A stretch of DNA of 64,000 nt, taken from Paenarthrobacter aurescens. GTDB lineage: Bacteria > Actinomycetota > Actinomycetes > Actinomycetales > Micrococcaceae. Positions 53,441-63,600 of this stretch are shown here, in pieces. Location: assembly GCF_041549525.1 (NCBI RefSeq), contig NZ_CP157456.1, forward strand, positions 3,224,001-3,288,000. The letters are read 5' to 3'. The translations under genes and the position numbers were made by a program. The notes beneath the pieces are model-generated. The model had not been told where the DNA came from and ran no database searches. It was given only the letters and a program-made list of their open reading frames with translations. Each line of letters opens with the position of its first letter. Within the stretch, counting starts at the first letter, position 1.

Positions 53441-53866
53441 CTAGCGCAGAACGGCCGTGAGCTTCTTGGCTGCTGCCAGGCCCGCCAAAGCTCCCAAGGT
53501 GTTGGCGAGAACGTCTGACAGAGCGGTCACCCTGCCAGGTACCAGCAGTTGGATAACTTCAATGGTCCCTGAAGACGCCGCGGCGAGAAGGGCTAGCGGC
53601 CACCAATTCCACAGCGTTGGTTTCAGCAGCCGGACCAACACCCCAAAAGGTACGAACATGACGATGTTGGCGATGAACTCCACGGCAACCCCGGCCGCAT
53701 CGAAGGGAATGCCCAGCAGGGCAAGCCAGCCGGCAATCACGCCCACGAAGCCCGTCACGGTGCTGGCTTCGCGCGCGGGCAGGAAGACAACAAATGCGAG
53801 GGCAATCAAGTACGCCGTGAATAACGCCTTGAGCCATCCTGTGGAGAACTGCCGAGCAAGCACCAT
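53441..53866 (-). CDS. VanZ-family membrane protein
   Basis: A 141-residue protein (ATG 53866 behind AGGAAGG; a GTG at 53881 is possible). Four hydrophobic segments include FIANIVMFVPFGVLVRLL and GTIEVIQLLVPGRVTALSDV, the signature of VanZ-like proteins, whose own function is unclear beyond teicoplanin tolerance in enterococci. Confidence 0.88.
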   Translation of the reverse strand: MVLARQFSTGWLKALFTAYLIALAFVVFLPAREASTVTGFVGVIAGWLALLGIPFDAAGVAVEFIANIVMFVPFGVLVRLLKPTLWNWWPLALLAAASSGTIEVIQLLVPGRVTALSDVLANTLGALAGLAAAKKLTAVLR

Positions 53867-54082
53867 TGGCCTTCCTGACACTTCCGCGCCGTCCTGACAT
53901 CAACCAACAACAACTATAGGAGCGAAGCCGCCGCCGCTTTATTGAACACCACACTTGGTCCATGGCGGTTCATAGTGTGTGATCTACCCCTCATGGAGCC
54001 TTTTTCGGCGTATGCTCTCCTCAGCGCAGGGTTAGAGGCGTTGTTCGCTTTTGGTGGGGCCACTTTCTAAGGCGGGGGTTCA

Positions 54083-57000
54083 GTGGCAGGAGTGAAGCAC
54101 GGGGTTCTTCCCATGCGCTCAAAACTGCGGCAGGTTTTGCCGCTCTTTTTGGTGCCGGTTGCCGTCTGCATGGTTTTGCTGGTCTATGGTCTGGCGAGCG
54201 GTGCGGGGACCACGACGGCGCAACTCGCCGGCGACCTGGCAATCCTTCTGGCTGCGCTCACCGCGCTGACCACCCACACCCTTGCTGCCCGTAAACGCCG
54301 GGACAGCAATCCCGGCCGCTGGTTCATTGTGGCCGGGCTGGCCATCTGGAGCGCCGGGCAAATAGTGTGGACCATCAACGGCATCAGCTTGGACCATCAG
54401 TACCCGTTCCCGTCCTTCGCGGACATTGGCTTCGTCTGGTACGCGCTGCCCACTTCCATCGGCCTGGTCCTGCTGTTGAAAGGTCAAGGGCGGCGCATTC
54501 CCTTGCGCCGCACCATTTTGGACGCCGGAGTGGTGGCAAGCTCCACTTTCTTCATTGTGTGGAGCTCGGTGCTGGGTCCTTTGGCAGAGGCCACAGATCA
54601 GGACGCCTTTGCCCATGCAACGCAGATGGCCTATCCCATCGCCGACGTCTTCATGGTCTCCGTGGTGATCATCCTGACCATGCGGGCAGCCCGGGGCCGA
54701 CGACTGCCCTGGCTGATCCTGGGAGCGGGCTTCTGGATTCTTGCCACCACAGACCTCGCGTACATGAGCTTCACGCTGCAGGGCATTACGGGAGTCACGG
54801 GATCTCCGTTGGCCCTGGGATGGGTACTTGCCTTCCTCCTGGTGGGTCTGAGCCCCCTGCTTCCGGAGGCAGGCACCACGCAGAAGGACGGGCGGGCTTA
54901 CGCAGCTGCCCTTGAGCTGCTCCCCTACCTGCCCGTGTTCAGCGCAGTGTTCTTTTCCCGGACCCGCCCCATCGGGGAGGACCGCATTCTCCTGATCACC
55001 GGGCTTGCCGTGATTGTTTTCGTGATCGTGCGGCAGGTGCTGATCGTCGTCGAGAATGTAACGCTAACCCGCGATCTTGAATCCAAAGTGGCCGAACGCA
55101 CCGCCGAGCTTCAGGGCATGGGGGCCATTGTGAACTCCTCCGGGGACGCCATCATCGGCGAAACCTCAGATGGCGTGATCACCAGTTGGAACCCCGGTGC
55201 TGAGCGCATCTTCGGGTATCCAGCCTCTGAAGCACTGGGCAGGAAAGGCGATTTCTTCGTTCCGCAGGACCTGCTGGAGAACGAACGAGCCGCTTTGCAG
55301 AGCACGGCACAAAGCGGTGCGGTGCAGAACTATGAAAGTCAACGCCGACGCAGCGATGGCGAGATCATTCCTGTGTCCGTCACCTTGTCCCCGGTGAGGG
55401 GTGAATCCGGCATCAGCGGTGTGGCCACCATCTCCCGGGACATCACCGAACGTAAAGCTGCCGAGAAGGAACTCCTCACGGCCCGCGAAGCAGCCTTGGA
55501 GGCCAGCCGCCTCAAGTCCGAGTTCCTGGCCACCATGAGTCATGAGATCCGGACACCGCTGAACGCGGTGATCGGCCTGACCTCGCTCATGATGGACACT
55601 CCCCTCAGCGAAGGGCAACGGCAATACGCCCAAGGAGTCAAAGGCGCCGGTGAAGTCCTGCTGACCCTCATCAACGACATCCTTGACTTCTCCAAGCTGG
55701 AAGCCGGAAAAGTGGATCTGGACATCAACGTCTTCGATCCCCGGGCCTTGGTGGAAGAAGTAGCCGGACTGGTGGTGGAAGCTGCGCAAGGGAAAAACCT
55801 GGAGCTCATCTCCTACTGCCACCCGGACGTTCCGGCCCGTCTGATGGGCGATTCCGGCCGTATCCGGCAGATCCTCCTGAACCTGTCATCCAACGCCGTG
55901 AAATTCACCCCCGCCGGCGAAGTGGAAGTCCAAGTCTCCGTCCTTGCCCAAGACCCTCACAACGCCTCATTGCGCTTCGAAGTCAGGGACACCGGCATTG
56001 GCATCAGCGCCCAAAACCATCAGCGGCTCTTCGAATCGTTCGCCCAAGCCGATGCCTCCACTACCCGCCGCTACGGAGGGACCGGACTGGGACTGGCCAT
56101 CTCCCGGCGCCTCACGGAAGTCATGGGCGGCAAAATCGGCCTGGACAGTGAGCCCGGTGTGGGCAGCCGGTTCTGGTTTGACCTTGAACTGCCACTTGGC
56201 CCTGCCGACTCCGCCACGGAAACCTTGCCTGCCTCGCTGACCGGACGCAGGGTGCTGGTGGTGGACGACAACGCCACCAACCGCCTGGTCCTGGAAACAC
56301 AATTGGCCAGTTGGGGCATGCTTCCCCTTTCGGTTGCCGACGCCGCCTCCGCCCTGGACGAATACCGTGCCGCGGCCCTGACCAGCCACCCGTACGAGAT
56401 CGCCGTGGTGGACATGTGCATGCCCGACACCGACGGACTGCAACTTGCCCGCAACATCAAAAATGACGCCAGCGGCTCCGGGGGCCCGGGAATCATTTTG
56501 CTGACCTCCACCATGCAGGTGGAAAGAAGCGACCTCACCTCTGCCGGAATCCGCGAGTACCTCACCAAACCCGTCCGGAGCTCCGAGCTCTACAACCGGC
56601 TCTTACGTGTCCTGGCCACCAAGACCGCCGGTGCCCCCGCCCCGCCGGTACTCAGCGGTGCTGAACCGTCTTTCGAATCATCGGATCCCGCGCCACGGCT
56701 AGGGAAGCTTCTGGTGGCCGAAGACAACGAAGTGAACCAACTGGTGGCCCGCGGAATGGCCAACCGTCTCGGCTATGACGTACACATAGTGGAGGACGGG
56801 GAACAAGCCGTCTCCGCCGCTCTCTCCGGAAACTACGCAGCGGTGCTCATGGACTGTCACATGCCCGTCATGGACGGCTTCGACGCCACCCGCGCCATCC
56901 GTGCCAGCAAGGACCACTCCGCCCGCATCCCAATCATCGCCATGACCGCCGGGGCACTGGACGAGGACCGCGAGCGCTGCTTCGCCGCCGGGATGGACGA

Positions 57001-57556
57001 CTACATCAGTAAGCCCGTGGATCTTGCCACCCTCGCTGAGGTCCTCTCACGTTGGGTGCCGCAGGAACAGACCCCGACGGCGGATGGCCGGGTTGGCGCT
57101 GTTGCTGCGGAAGACGCGGGGCGGGCCCCTGCGAGCGCGGCGGAAGCACCGCCGTCGAACTCTGTTGTCCTTGACCCGGAGCGATTGGAGATCCTGCGCC
57201 AGTTGGGCCCCTCCGACGGCCTGGGTTTGTTGCCTGAAGCCGTCAAGGCGTTCCGGCAGGATTCCCAAGGCGCCTTGGCGGCGATGCGCTCGGCGCTGGA
57301 CACCGGAGACGCCGCAACTTTGGAAGCTGCAGCGCACAAGCTGGCCGGTGCCTCAGGAAACATCGGAGCCTCGGGAGCTGCGGCCCTGTGCAAGGAACTG
57401 GAATTGCTCGGACACCGTGAGGGAAAGGAACTTGAAGAGAAAGGACCGGTGTTGCTGGAGCAGTTGCACGCTGAACTGGCTCGTGTGGACGAAGCACTTG
57501 AACACTCACTCACGGGGGCACCAGTGCGGGGATCATCAGTGCGGGGATCATCATGA
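54083..57556 (+). CDS. Eight-TM hybrid sensor histidine kinase (PAS-HK-REC-REC-Hpt)
   Basis: A 1157-residue kinase. GTG start behind AAGGCGGGGG. Eight or nine N-terminal helices (about 18-325) are the sensor; then PAS (345-460), HisKA with His487 in ATMSHEIRTPL, HATPase (Asn603; DTGIGI; GGTGLGLA), receiver 1 (Asp776 in VVDMCMP), receiver 2 (Asp923 in LMDCHMP), and a C-terminal Hpt domain (His1084 in AAAHKLAG). Phosphate thus can run His-Asp-His and on to a separate receiver. It overlaps the next gene by 4 nt. A 15-bp tandem repeat encodes the last ten residues (VRGSS twice). Confidence 0.96.
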   Translation: MAGVKHGVLPMRSKLRQVLPLFLVPVAVCMVLLVYGLASGAGTTTAQLAGDLAILLAALTALTTHTLAARKRRDSNPGRWFIVAGLAIWSAGQIVWTINGISLDHQYPFPSFADIGFVWYALPTSIGLVLLLKGQGRRIPLRRTILDAGVVASSTFFIVWSSVLGPLAEATDQDAFAHATQMAYPIADVFMVSVVIILTMRAARGRRLPWLILGAGFWILATTDLAYMSFTLQGITGVTGSPLALGWVLAFLLVGLSPLLPEAGTTQKDGRAYAAALELLPYLPVFSAVFFSRTRPIGEDRILLITGLAVIVFVIVRQVLIVVENVTLTRDLESKVAERTAELQGMGAIVNSSGDAIIGETSDGVITSWNPGAERIFGYPASEALGRKGDFFVPQDLLENERAALQSTAQSGAVQNYESQRRRSDGEIIPVSVTLSPVRGESGISGVATISRDITERKAAEKELLTAREAALEASRLKSEFLATMSHEIRTPLNAVIGLTSLMMDTPLSEGQRQYAQGVKGAGEVLLTLINDILDFSKLEAGKVDLDINVFDPRALVEEVAGLVVEAAQGKNLELISYCHPDVPARLMGDSGRIRQILLNLSSNAVKFTPAGEVEVQVSVLAQDPHNASLRFEVRDTGIGISAQNHQRLFESFAQADASTTRRYGGTGLGLAISRRLTEVMGGKIGLDSEPGVGSRFWFDLELPLGPADSATETLPASLTGRRVLVVDDNATNRLVLETQLASWGMLPLSVADAASALDEYRAAALTSHPYEIAVVDMCMPDTDGLQLARNIKNDASGSGGPGIILLTSTMQVERSDLTSAGIREYLTKPVRSSELYNRLLRVLATKTAGAPAPPVLSGAEPSFESSDPAPRLGKLLVAEDNEVNQLVARGMANRLGYDVHIVEDGEQAVSAALSGNYAAVLMDCHMPVMDGFDATRAIRASKDHSARIPIIAMTAGALDEDRERCFAAGMDDYISKPVDLATLAEVLSRWVPQEQTPTADGRVGAVAAEDAGRAPASAAEAPPSNSVVLDPERLEILRQLGPSDGLGLLPEAVKAFRQDSQGALAAMRSALDTGDAATLEAAAHKLAGASGNIGASGAAALCKELELLGHREGKELEEKGPVLLEQLHAELARVDEALEHSLTGAPVRGSSVRGSS
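57523..57552 (+). repeat. 15-bp tandem repeat at the kinase C-terminus
   Basis: AGTGCGGGGATCATC occurs twice in tandem directly before the ATG of the GGDEF regulator. It encodes VRGSS-VRGSS and also carries the GGGG that serves as ribosome site for the next gene. The second copy keeps the site at a proper distance. Confidence 0.9.
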
Positions 57557-58467
57557 AAATCCTGATCGCGGACGACGACCAAATTTCCAGGATGATCACC
57601 AAGGCCGCCGTGGAGCAGTCCGGTCACGAGTGCATTGTGGCAGTGGACGGCGACTCCGCGTGGCAGCTCTACAAGGAGCACAGTCCCGAAGCGGTGGTGA
57701 CCGATCTGATGATGCCCGGCCTCAACGGGCTGGACCTTTGCCGGGCTATCCGTGCAGGCGAAGAGGACAGCTATACCTACGTGATTCTGGTGACCTCCCA
57801 CGGTTCGCGCGAAGACGTGCTGGCCGGAATGGAAGCCGGAGCAGATGACTACGTCACCAAACCCCTAGACCCCTTCAGCCTGCACATCAGGCTCCTGGCA
57901 GCCCAGCGGATTACCTCCCTGCACGCAGACCTGGCCCGGTACCGCTCTGCGCTGACCGAGCAAGCACGCACTGACCCCCTGACCAAGCTGCACAACCGGT
58001 TGAAGTTGGCGGAGGACCTCGGCAAGCTGCACACCGGCAAGGACCACGAATACTGCCTCGCCATGGTGGATGTGGACAATTTCAAAAGCTATAACGACAT
58101 CTACGGCCACCAGGCGGGGGACGCCGCGCTGCTTGCAATAGCCACCACGTTGGCCGGCCAGGTCCGGAAGACCGATGGCGTCTACAGGTTTGGCGGCGAA
58201 GAGTTCCTGCTGGTCCTGCGCGATCAGCAAGCCGACGGCGCACGGTTGGTAATGGAACGTGTCCGATCTGCTGTCCAGGACTTGAGGATTGAACATCTGG
58301 GCGATCCCGACGGCGTCCTGACCATCAGTGCGGGCATCTCCGCCTTCACGGACGGTCACCGCGCAGGAACCGAGCAACTGTTGCGCGAAGCTGATCTGGC
58401 CCTCTACGCAGCCAAGGCCTCCGGCCGGAACCGGGTTTCGCTGGCCGGTGCCCACCGCTCAGATTGA
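57553..58467 (+). CDS. REC-GGDEF response regulator (diguanylate cyclase)
   Basis: A 304-residue protein. Receiver: acidic pocket LIADDDQ, phospho-acceptor Asp51 in VVTDLMMPG, Lys103 in DDYVTKPLD. GGDEF domain from about 140: LTKLHNRLKL, DNFKSYNDIYGHQAGD, and the active-site GGEEF (214-218), so it should make c-di-GMP from GTP. The RxxD inhibitory site (RKTD, 205-208) is intact, five residues upstream, so product inhibition is expected. Coupled by ATGA to the hybrid kinase, its likely phosphodonor (PleD-like). Confidence 0.96.
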   Translation: MKILIADDDQISRMITKAAVEQSGHECIVAVDGDSAWQLYKEHSPEAVVTDLMMPGLNGLDLCRAIRAGEEDSYTYVILVTSHGSREDVLAGMEAGADDYVTKPLDPFSLHIRLLAAQRITSLHADLARYRSALTEQARTDPLTKLHNRLKLAEDLGKLHTGKDHEYCLAMVDVDNFKSYNDIYGHQAGDAALLAIATTLAGQVRKTDGVYRFGGEEFLLVLRDQQADGARLVMERVRSAVQDLRIEHLGDPDGVLTISAGISAFTDGHRAGTEQLLREADLALYAAKASGRNRVSLAGAHRSD

Positions 58468-58525
58468 CGTGACGCGGACCATGGCTAGGTGACAAGGGCT
58501 TCGCAAGCAACGTTCTTGGCCAGAG

Positions 58526-58675
58526 TCAGCATGTTCCTGTCTGAATGGTGTTGTTCTGGTTGATGTTGCCGGTGCCGGGTGCGACGAAGATATTTCCGGC
58601 TGCACACGCCCTGTTGTTGGTGGCGACCACGTTCGTGATCGGACCATCTGCTATGTGCCCGGCAACGTCCGCGAA
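58526..58675 (-). pseudogene. 3' remnant of a parallel beta-helix protein gene
   Basis: A minus-strand frame of 49 codons without a start of its own reads FADVAGHIADGPITNVVATN, then NRACAAGNIFVAPGTGNINQ, then NNTIQTGTC and a stop. This is the C-terminal coil of a secreted right-handed parallel beta-helix (pectate-lyase-like) protein; Asn/Thr-rich turns repeat. Its upstream part is gone: the first 25 bases overlap the end of the PIG-L gene. A deletion has probably fused the two regions. Confidence 0.6.
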
Positions 58676-59490
58676 GTCATCATGCGCCCGTCATGAGCAT
58701 GTCCAGGCACAAAGTACGTTTCCGGCTTCAGTGGAATCTCACCGCCAGGAAACAGGGCATCGGCCTGCGAAGCGTATTGCCTGATTCGGCGTGGTTTGCC
58801 CTCCATTCCGGAGTCCCACGTCCAAGGGACAAACCCCATCCCGGAGGTATGCGGCTCATCCGGCCCCGCGGCAAGGTTGTAGGGAAAATCCGAGTACATC
58901 ACCACATGGCCGGGATGGCTCTGTCCCAACTCGCGGATAATGAGATGGTCCACATGTTTACCCACTCCCGCCGGGCAAAAGAGCAGCTCCGCCTTAGTGT
59001 GAGCCATCAGTTGGGCAACGCTGCTCCGGAGCTGGCGGATAAGACCCTGATCACCCCGGGAGATTCGTCCCAACGCGATATCGAACCGATAGGTGGGATA
59101 ACGGTGCGTGAGCTCCGGGAGAAGCCTGTCCCACGCGCTGCTGCCCAGCAGCGCGGGCCTTTGCCGGCGTCGAAACAGCGCATCGACTTCGCCCAGATGG
59201 ATGGATTGGACGCCCATGTCGTGAAGCACCGCACGGTCCTCCGCGCGTCTGGCCGCAAAAAGTTCGCCTGCGTCAGGGATAGTGCATTGGCGCATGAACG
59301 AACGGGCTGCCCGCGTAGAGGAAGTGGTGTTGGCTTCAGTAAAGACTGTGGCCACGATGATTTCACGGCCCTGCGCCTGCGCTTCAATGAGCGCGCCGCA
59401 GGAGAGCACTGCATCATCGAGGTGGGGCGAGAGGAACAGCCAGGGCGCGCCACCGGCCATGGACTTTTCGATTCTTGATTGGGGCTGCAT
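58651..59490 (-). CDS. PIG-L family N-deacetylase
   Basis: A 279-residue deacetylase from ATG 59490 (1 base after the upstream stop; RBS GGAAGGG). Family motifs: LFLSPHLDDAVLSCGALIEA (zinc-binding His and Asp pair) and the second zinc His in FCPAGVGKHVDHLIIREL. Relatives remove acetyl groups from GlcNAc-linked lipids or thiols (MshB, LmbE). Its place at the end of a surface-glycan operon suggests a sugar intermediate as substrate. The C-terminus abuts a beta-helix gene remnant and might be altered. Confidence 0.93.
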   Translation of the reverse strand: MQPQSRIEKSMAGGAPWLFLSPHLDDAVLSCGALIEAQAQGREIIVATVFTEANTTSSTRAARSFMRQCTIPDAGELFAARRAEDRAVLHDMGVQSIHLGEVDALFRRRQRPALLGSSAWDRLLPELTHRYPTYRFDIALGRISRGDQGLIRQLRSSVAQLMAHTKAELLFCPAGVGKHVDHLIIRELGQSHPGHVVMYSDFPYNLAAGPDEPHTSGMGFVPWTWDSGMEGKPRRIRQYASQADALFPGGEIPLKPETYFVPGHAHDGRMMTSRTLPGT

Positions 59491-59491
59491 T

Positions 59492-60634
59492 TCAAGCCCT
59501 TCCGGGGTAGGCGGCTTTTTGCCGCGCAATCTTGGGATCGTGGAGTTCAGCAAGTGCGGTGTTGTAGGCCTCCGCCTGCATACCGGCGAGGGAATCCCAG
59601 TTGTAAAGGGCGGCGAACTCCCGTCCTTGCTCAGCAACCTGACCCAAATCCGGTTGCTCGTAGCGAAGAGCAATTTCCTCGGCCATTGCCCGGACATCGA
59701 AGGCCTTCACAAGCCATCCAGTGCCCTTGGGAACGATTTCCCTGAGGCAGGGAATGTCAAAAGCTATGACAGGTGTGCCCGCTCCCATGGCATCAATGGC
59801 TACCAACCCGAATGTTTCGTGCCGTGAGGGCACCACTAAAAGGCGGGCATCGGCGATTGCCTGGTGCTTCTGCTCCCCCGAAAGCCATCCAAGCATTTTC
59901 ACGCGCCCGGAAAGTCCCGCCGTGTGGATGGCCGAACGAAGCTTATCTTCGTCCTGGCCTGTACCGGCGATCAGCAAATTGCCCTCCACACGGTCGCAGC
60001 ACAAGGCCCAAGCTTCCAAAAGGAGGTCCAAACCCTTGTGTCCGTACTCCAGGCGTCCTACGAAGAGGACATCGTTCCCGGCCCTGGGTTGGGTTTCCCA
60101 TATGCCGGGATCCACACCATTGCCGATCAGGTCCAGGTGAAGGGCCGGATTCAGTTGAGTCAAACGATCACTGATGCCTTGGGAAACTGTGATGAGCCTG
60201 TGGTGTCTTCTGACACCCCACCGTTCTATCCAATGAAGCGGCAGCTTGTACTGCCGGGCCTTGTCCCTGGCATGAAGCCACTGCACCACTCCAATAGTTG
60301 GACGTTTGGTCCAGAGGGGCGCGGCCATGGTGGAAAAAGGGGCGAAGAAATCCTCCACCACCAAATCTGTTGACCCATGCCGACGTACCTCGAACGGCAG
60401 CCGTGCAATATAAGCCAACAACCTCGAGAGTCGATTGCTGCCCTGTCCCCAACCGATGGGGACGTACCGAACGCCGTCCTCCACGCGTTCCTGCCACCCC
60501 GGGTATCTGGTGGTCAGCACTGTGATGTCAAAACCTGCTGCCGCCAAGCGGCGGTTGATTTCGTGTGTCCTCACAGATCCGCCGCCCGCTCCGGGCATGC
60601 GGGGATCCTCAAAGCCCAAATGCAAAACTCTCAT
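59492..60634 (-). CDS. GT4-family glycosyltransferase
   Basis: A 380-residue GT-B enzyme. N-terminal acceptor domain starts MRVLHLGFEDPRMPGAGGGS; the donor half has VLFVGRLEYGHKGLDLLLEA, VPSRHETFGLVAIDAMGAGT and PVIAFDIPCLREIVPKG (E-x7-E motif). Retaining transferases of this type add Man, Glc or GlcNAc from nucleotide sugars in cell-surface glycan synthesis. Two bases after the fusion gene's stop and one before the PIG-L start: a tight operon. Confidence 0.95.
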   Translation of the reverse strand: MRVLHLGFEDPRMPGAGGGSVRTHEINRRLAAAGFDITVLTTRYPGWQERVEDGVRYVPIGWGQGSNRLSRLLAYIARLPFEVRRHGSTDLVVEDFFAPFSTMAAPLWTKRPTIGVVQWLHARDKARQYKLPLHWIERWGVRRHHRLITVSQGISDRLTQLNPALHLDLIGNGVDPGIWETQPRAGNDVLFVGRLEYGHKGLDLLLEAWALCCDRVEGNLLIAGTGQDEDKLRSAIHTAGLSGRVKMLGWLSGEQKHQAIADARLLVVPSRHETFGLVAIDAMGAGTPVIAFDIPCLREIVPKGTGWLVKAFDVRAMAEEIALRYEQPDLGQVAEQGREFAALYNWDSLAGMQAEAYNTALAELHDPKIARQKAAYPGRA

Positions 60635-60636
60635 GT

Positions 60637-63600
60637 CTATTTTTCCGTCCCGAACTCTTTTGAAGGCTCGCCAATGCCGGCCGCCGCTGCTGCATCCAGG
60701 GCAACCGGGTCCACGTGCCAGATAGTGGTTTCACCGTTAGTGAGGCCCGGCGTTGTGACCACGGGGGTCGCGTGGTCCTTCAGCCAAGCCAGCATGGTGG
60801 GGTTTGCGTAGCCGTATCCTTGGCTGGTGGGTTTGGACTGCGTCAGGATGTAGCTGACACCGTTCTGTTGCATCAACGGCGCGGAAGGCCATATCCCAAA
60901 CCGGGAATCATGCATATAGGCAAAATGACCAGTGCTGTTGGTGACGCTGATCCTGGCATCGGCGGGGAGGTTATCCCGCACCCAGTCATTAGCCCTGACA
61001 AAGCCGTTATCCACTGCGACGGCTGTGCGCAGCCCCAAAATAACGGTCAACACGACGTAGCAGACCGTGATCACAGTCAGGGTGTTGCGGGTTCTGGGGT
61101 ATCTTTCCCGGATTTCCACCACCACCAGCACCGAACATATGGCTCCGGCCACCATCACGCCGTAACCGTACTGTTCCTCGAACGTGCCGAACACCGCGCT
61201 GTAAAGGCCTGCTGCGCCAAGGGCTGCACCTGCCAAGCCAATGAGGCGCCGGCCAGCGTGGTTGCTGAAGCACAAAAGCACGCCAACCACCGGGCATAGA
61301 CCCAGCAGGAAGTAACTGGTCCCAAAGTGTCCGCTCTGTTCGATGAGCCTGGAAACGATGCTCGGCGAACCCTCGGAGGTAAAACCCGTGGACTTCTCCA
61401 CGCCGGACATACGCACCAAGCCGTTGCTTTTTGCCCACACCCAACTTGGAAAGTGACCATGCGCAGCCACCACTAACAAGTAGACGACGTACGGCAAGAA
61501 GCCGAAGCCGGTAACCACCAGTCCACTCCGCCAAGGGAACGTCTTCTTCCACACCATCGCAGCCACCACCGGGGCCACGGTACAAATGAAGAAAAAGTCC
61601 TTGCAGAGAATGGAATACCCCAACAGCAGCCCTGCGGTGGCAACCCTCATAAAGGAATACCTCTTGTGATGAACATGCCCGGACGGGACCAGAAGCAGCA
61701 ACCCGGCCAACCCCGGCACCATGGCCGTTGTTTCCAGGAAGGCATGGCTGTTATTCCTCAAGATGAACGGCTCGAACGCCAACAGCACCGCGGTCAGCCA
61801 CGCTGCAGCAGGGGTGGCAAGTTTCCTCACCAGCAGGAAGCCGAGCCCCACCGTCACAGCACCCATCACCGCATTGAGCCAACGCAACTGAAGCGTCACT
61901 TCAATGATTTCACCGGTGATTCCAAAGATCTTCACCACCCCGGCTTCCAGGAGGAAGTATCCCGGGGGGTGCAGGAAGAACGGGCCATCAGGCAACGTTG
62001 GGAACTCGCCCGCAGCCACGGATTCGCCTAGCCGGACGTACAACATTTCGTCCACCCACAGCTCAAAACCCCGCTCAAGGCCGAGAGCCCTAACGGCGAA
62101 CCCGGCGGCAACCACAGCGATGAATGCGGTCAGGTTGCTCGAGAACGCCCAGCGTATCCAAGGGATCACAGCACCATGGGACGCAAGCACAGGGCCAGGG
62201 GACGGCACTGCCGTCTTGGCTCGACGGCCGGAGGCTTTACTGCGCCTGCCAACCTGGCGTCGTCGGGAAATCCTGAAGTCATTCCTGTGCGGCAGGAGGC
62301 CGCGCTGGTGGGCGAGCACCGCAATGCCGCTCACGGCCGCCACTGCAAACCAGATCAAGGGCTGCAGTTGTGCCGTGACTGCGAGGACCACCATCAGGAT
62401 GCATGCCAGCACAACGAACTCGCCGGCACTGCGTCCTGGGCGGGCCGTTGCCAGGACAGGCCACGCCAAAACTGACAGGACCACACCAGCTGCAAGGGCG
62501 CCAACGGCCGAACCAATGGCCATTCCCGTGACAGCGTTCAGCTGCCACCCCATCCACAGCCCGCCGATAACCAGGAGGCAGGCGCAGGCCAGACCAAGTT
62601 GGCAGCGGCGGTAGGCCCGCATGGCAAGGAGGATGGTGGAAAGCACCATCAGCACGGCATAGCCGAGACCGGAAGCCGCCAGCCATGGCAGGAGGTCAAG
62701 TGAGCCGTGGTATTTCTGCGGAACAATCAGCCCGGACATCAGGGGTGGTGCTGTAGCGATGATGGCGAAGGCCACCACAACAAGCTGCCCAAAGGAGGCA
62801 AAGGAGGCGCCCACCACCTCGCCCACCTTCACGCCGGGAGTCCGCAAAAGCGGAAATGCCACCAATGCCGTGCCCGCAGCTACATATACGGGGCCTTTGG
62901 CGATGGTTGCGAGCGCTTGGAATCCCGCTGCGTCCACTGAACCGCCATCCAGGAAGCCGACCACCACCACGTCAAGTCCCACCAGTACGGAGACCACACA
63001 CAAAACAGACGCGATGTCACTGGTTTCAGCCCATCGCCACTTCTGTTGCAGAACCCGGGGCCTCCAGCGGAGGTCCCGGTAGAACCGCCACGGCACCACC
63101 AGCGGGGCCAGGCAACCTACCACGAAGCCCAGGACCGCTCCTCCAGCACCCCAGGCCATGACGATGACCAGCAGGCTGAAAATCAAACGCAGAACTACTT
63201 CGCCCATGGTGGACATGGCGTACCAGGTGAAGCGCAACTCGCCTTGAAGCCAGCCGGCAGGGGCATTCACCAGGAAAATAACAAAAGAGGCCAGAGCTAC
63301 AATTGCGGCCAGATCAGGTGTGGCGATGGCAAGCGTCACGCTGCCTGTGATGATGGCGGCGGCCAGTCCAGCCAAACAAGAGACAAAGACCGAGAAGGCC
63401 AAGCCATTCTGCCGCTCATTGGACCCCTGCGGTTGCACGGCAACCACATGGGAGAGCGGAAGCGGTACCAGGGCGTTGGCAACGATTCCCACCACGCCAA
63501 GGATCATGGCGGCGGCCGCGAATTGTGTGTAGTCCGCGGTGTCCAGCATGTTGGCCATGAGCAGGGAGCAGGCGTAGCTCACCACGCCTACCAGCCCGGC

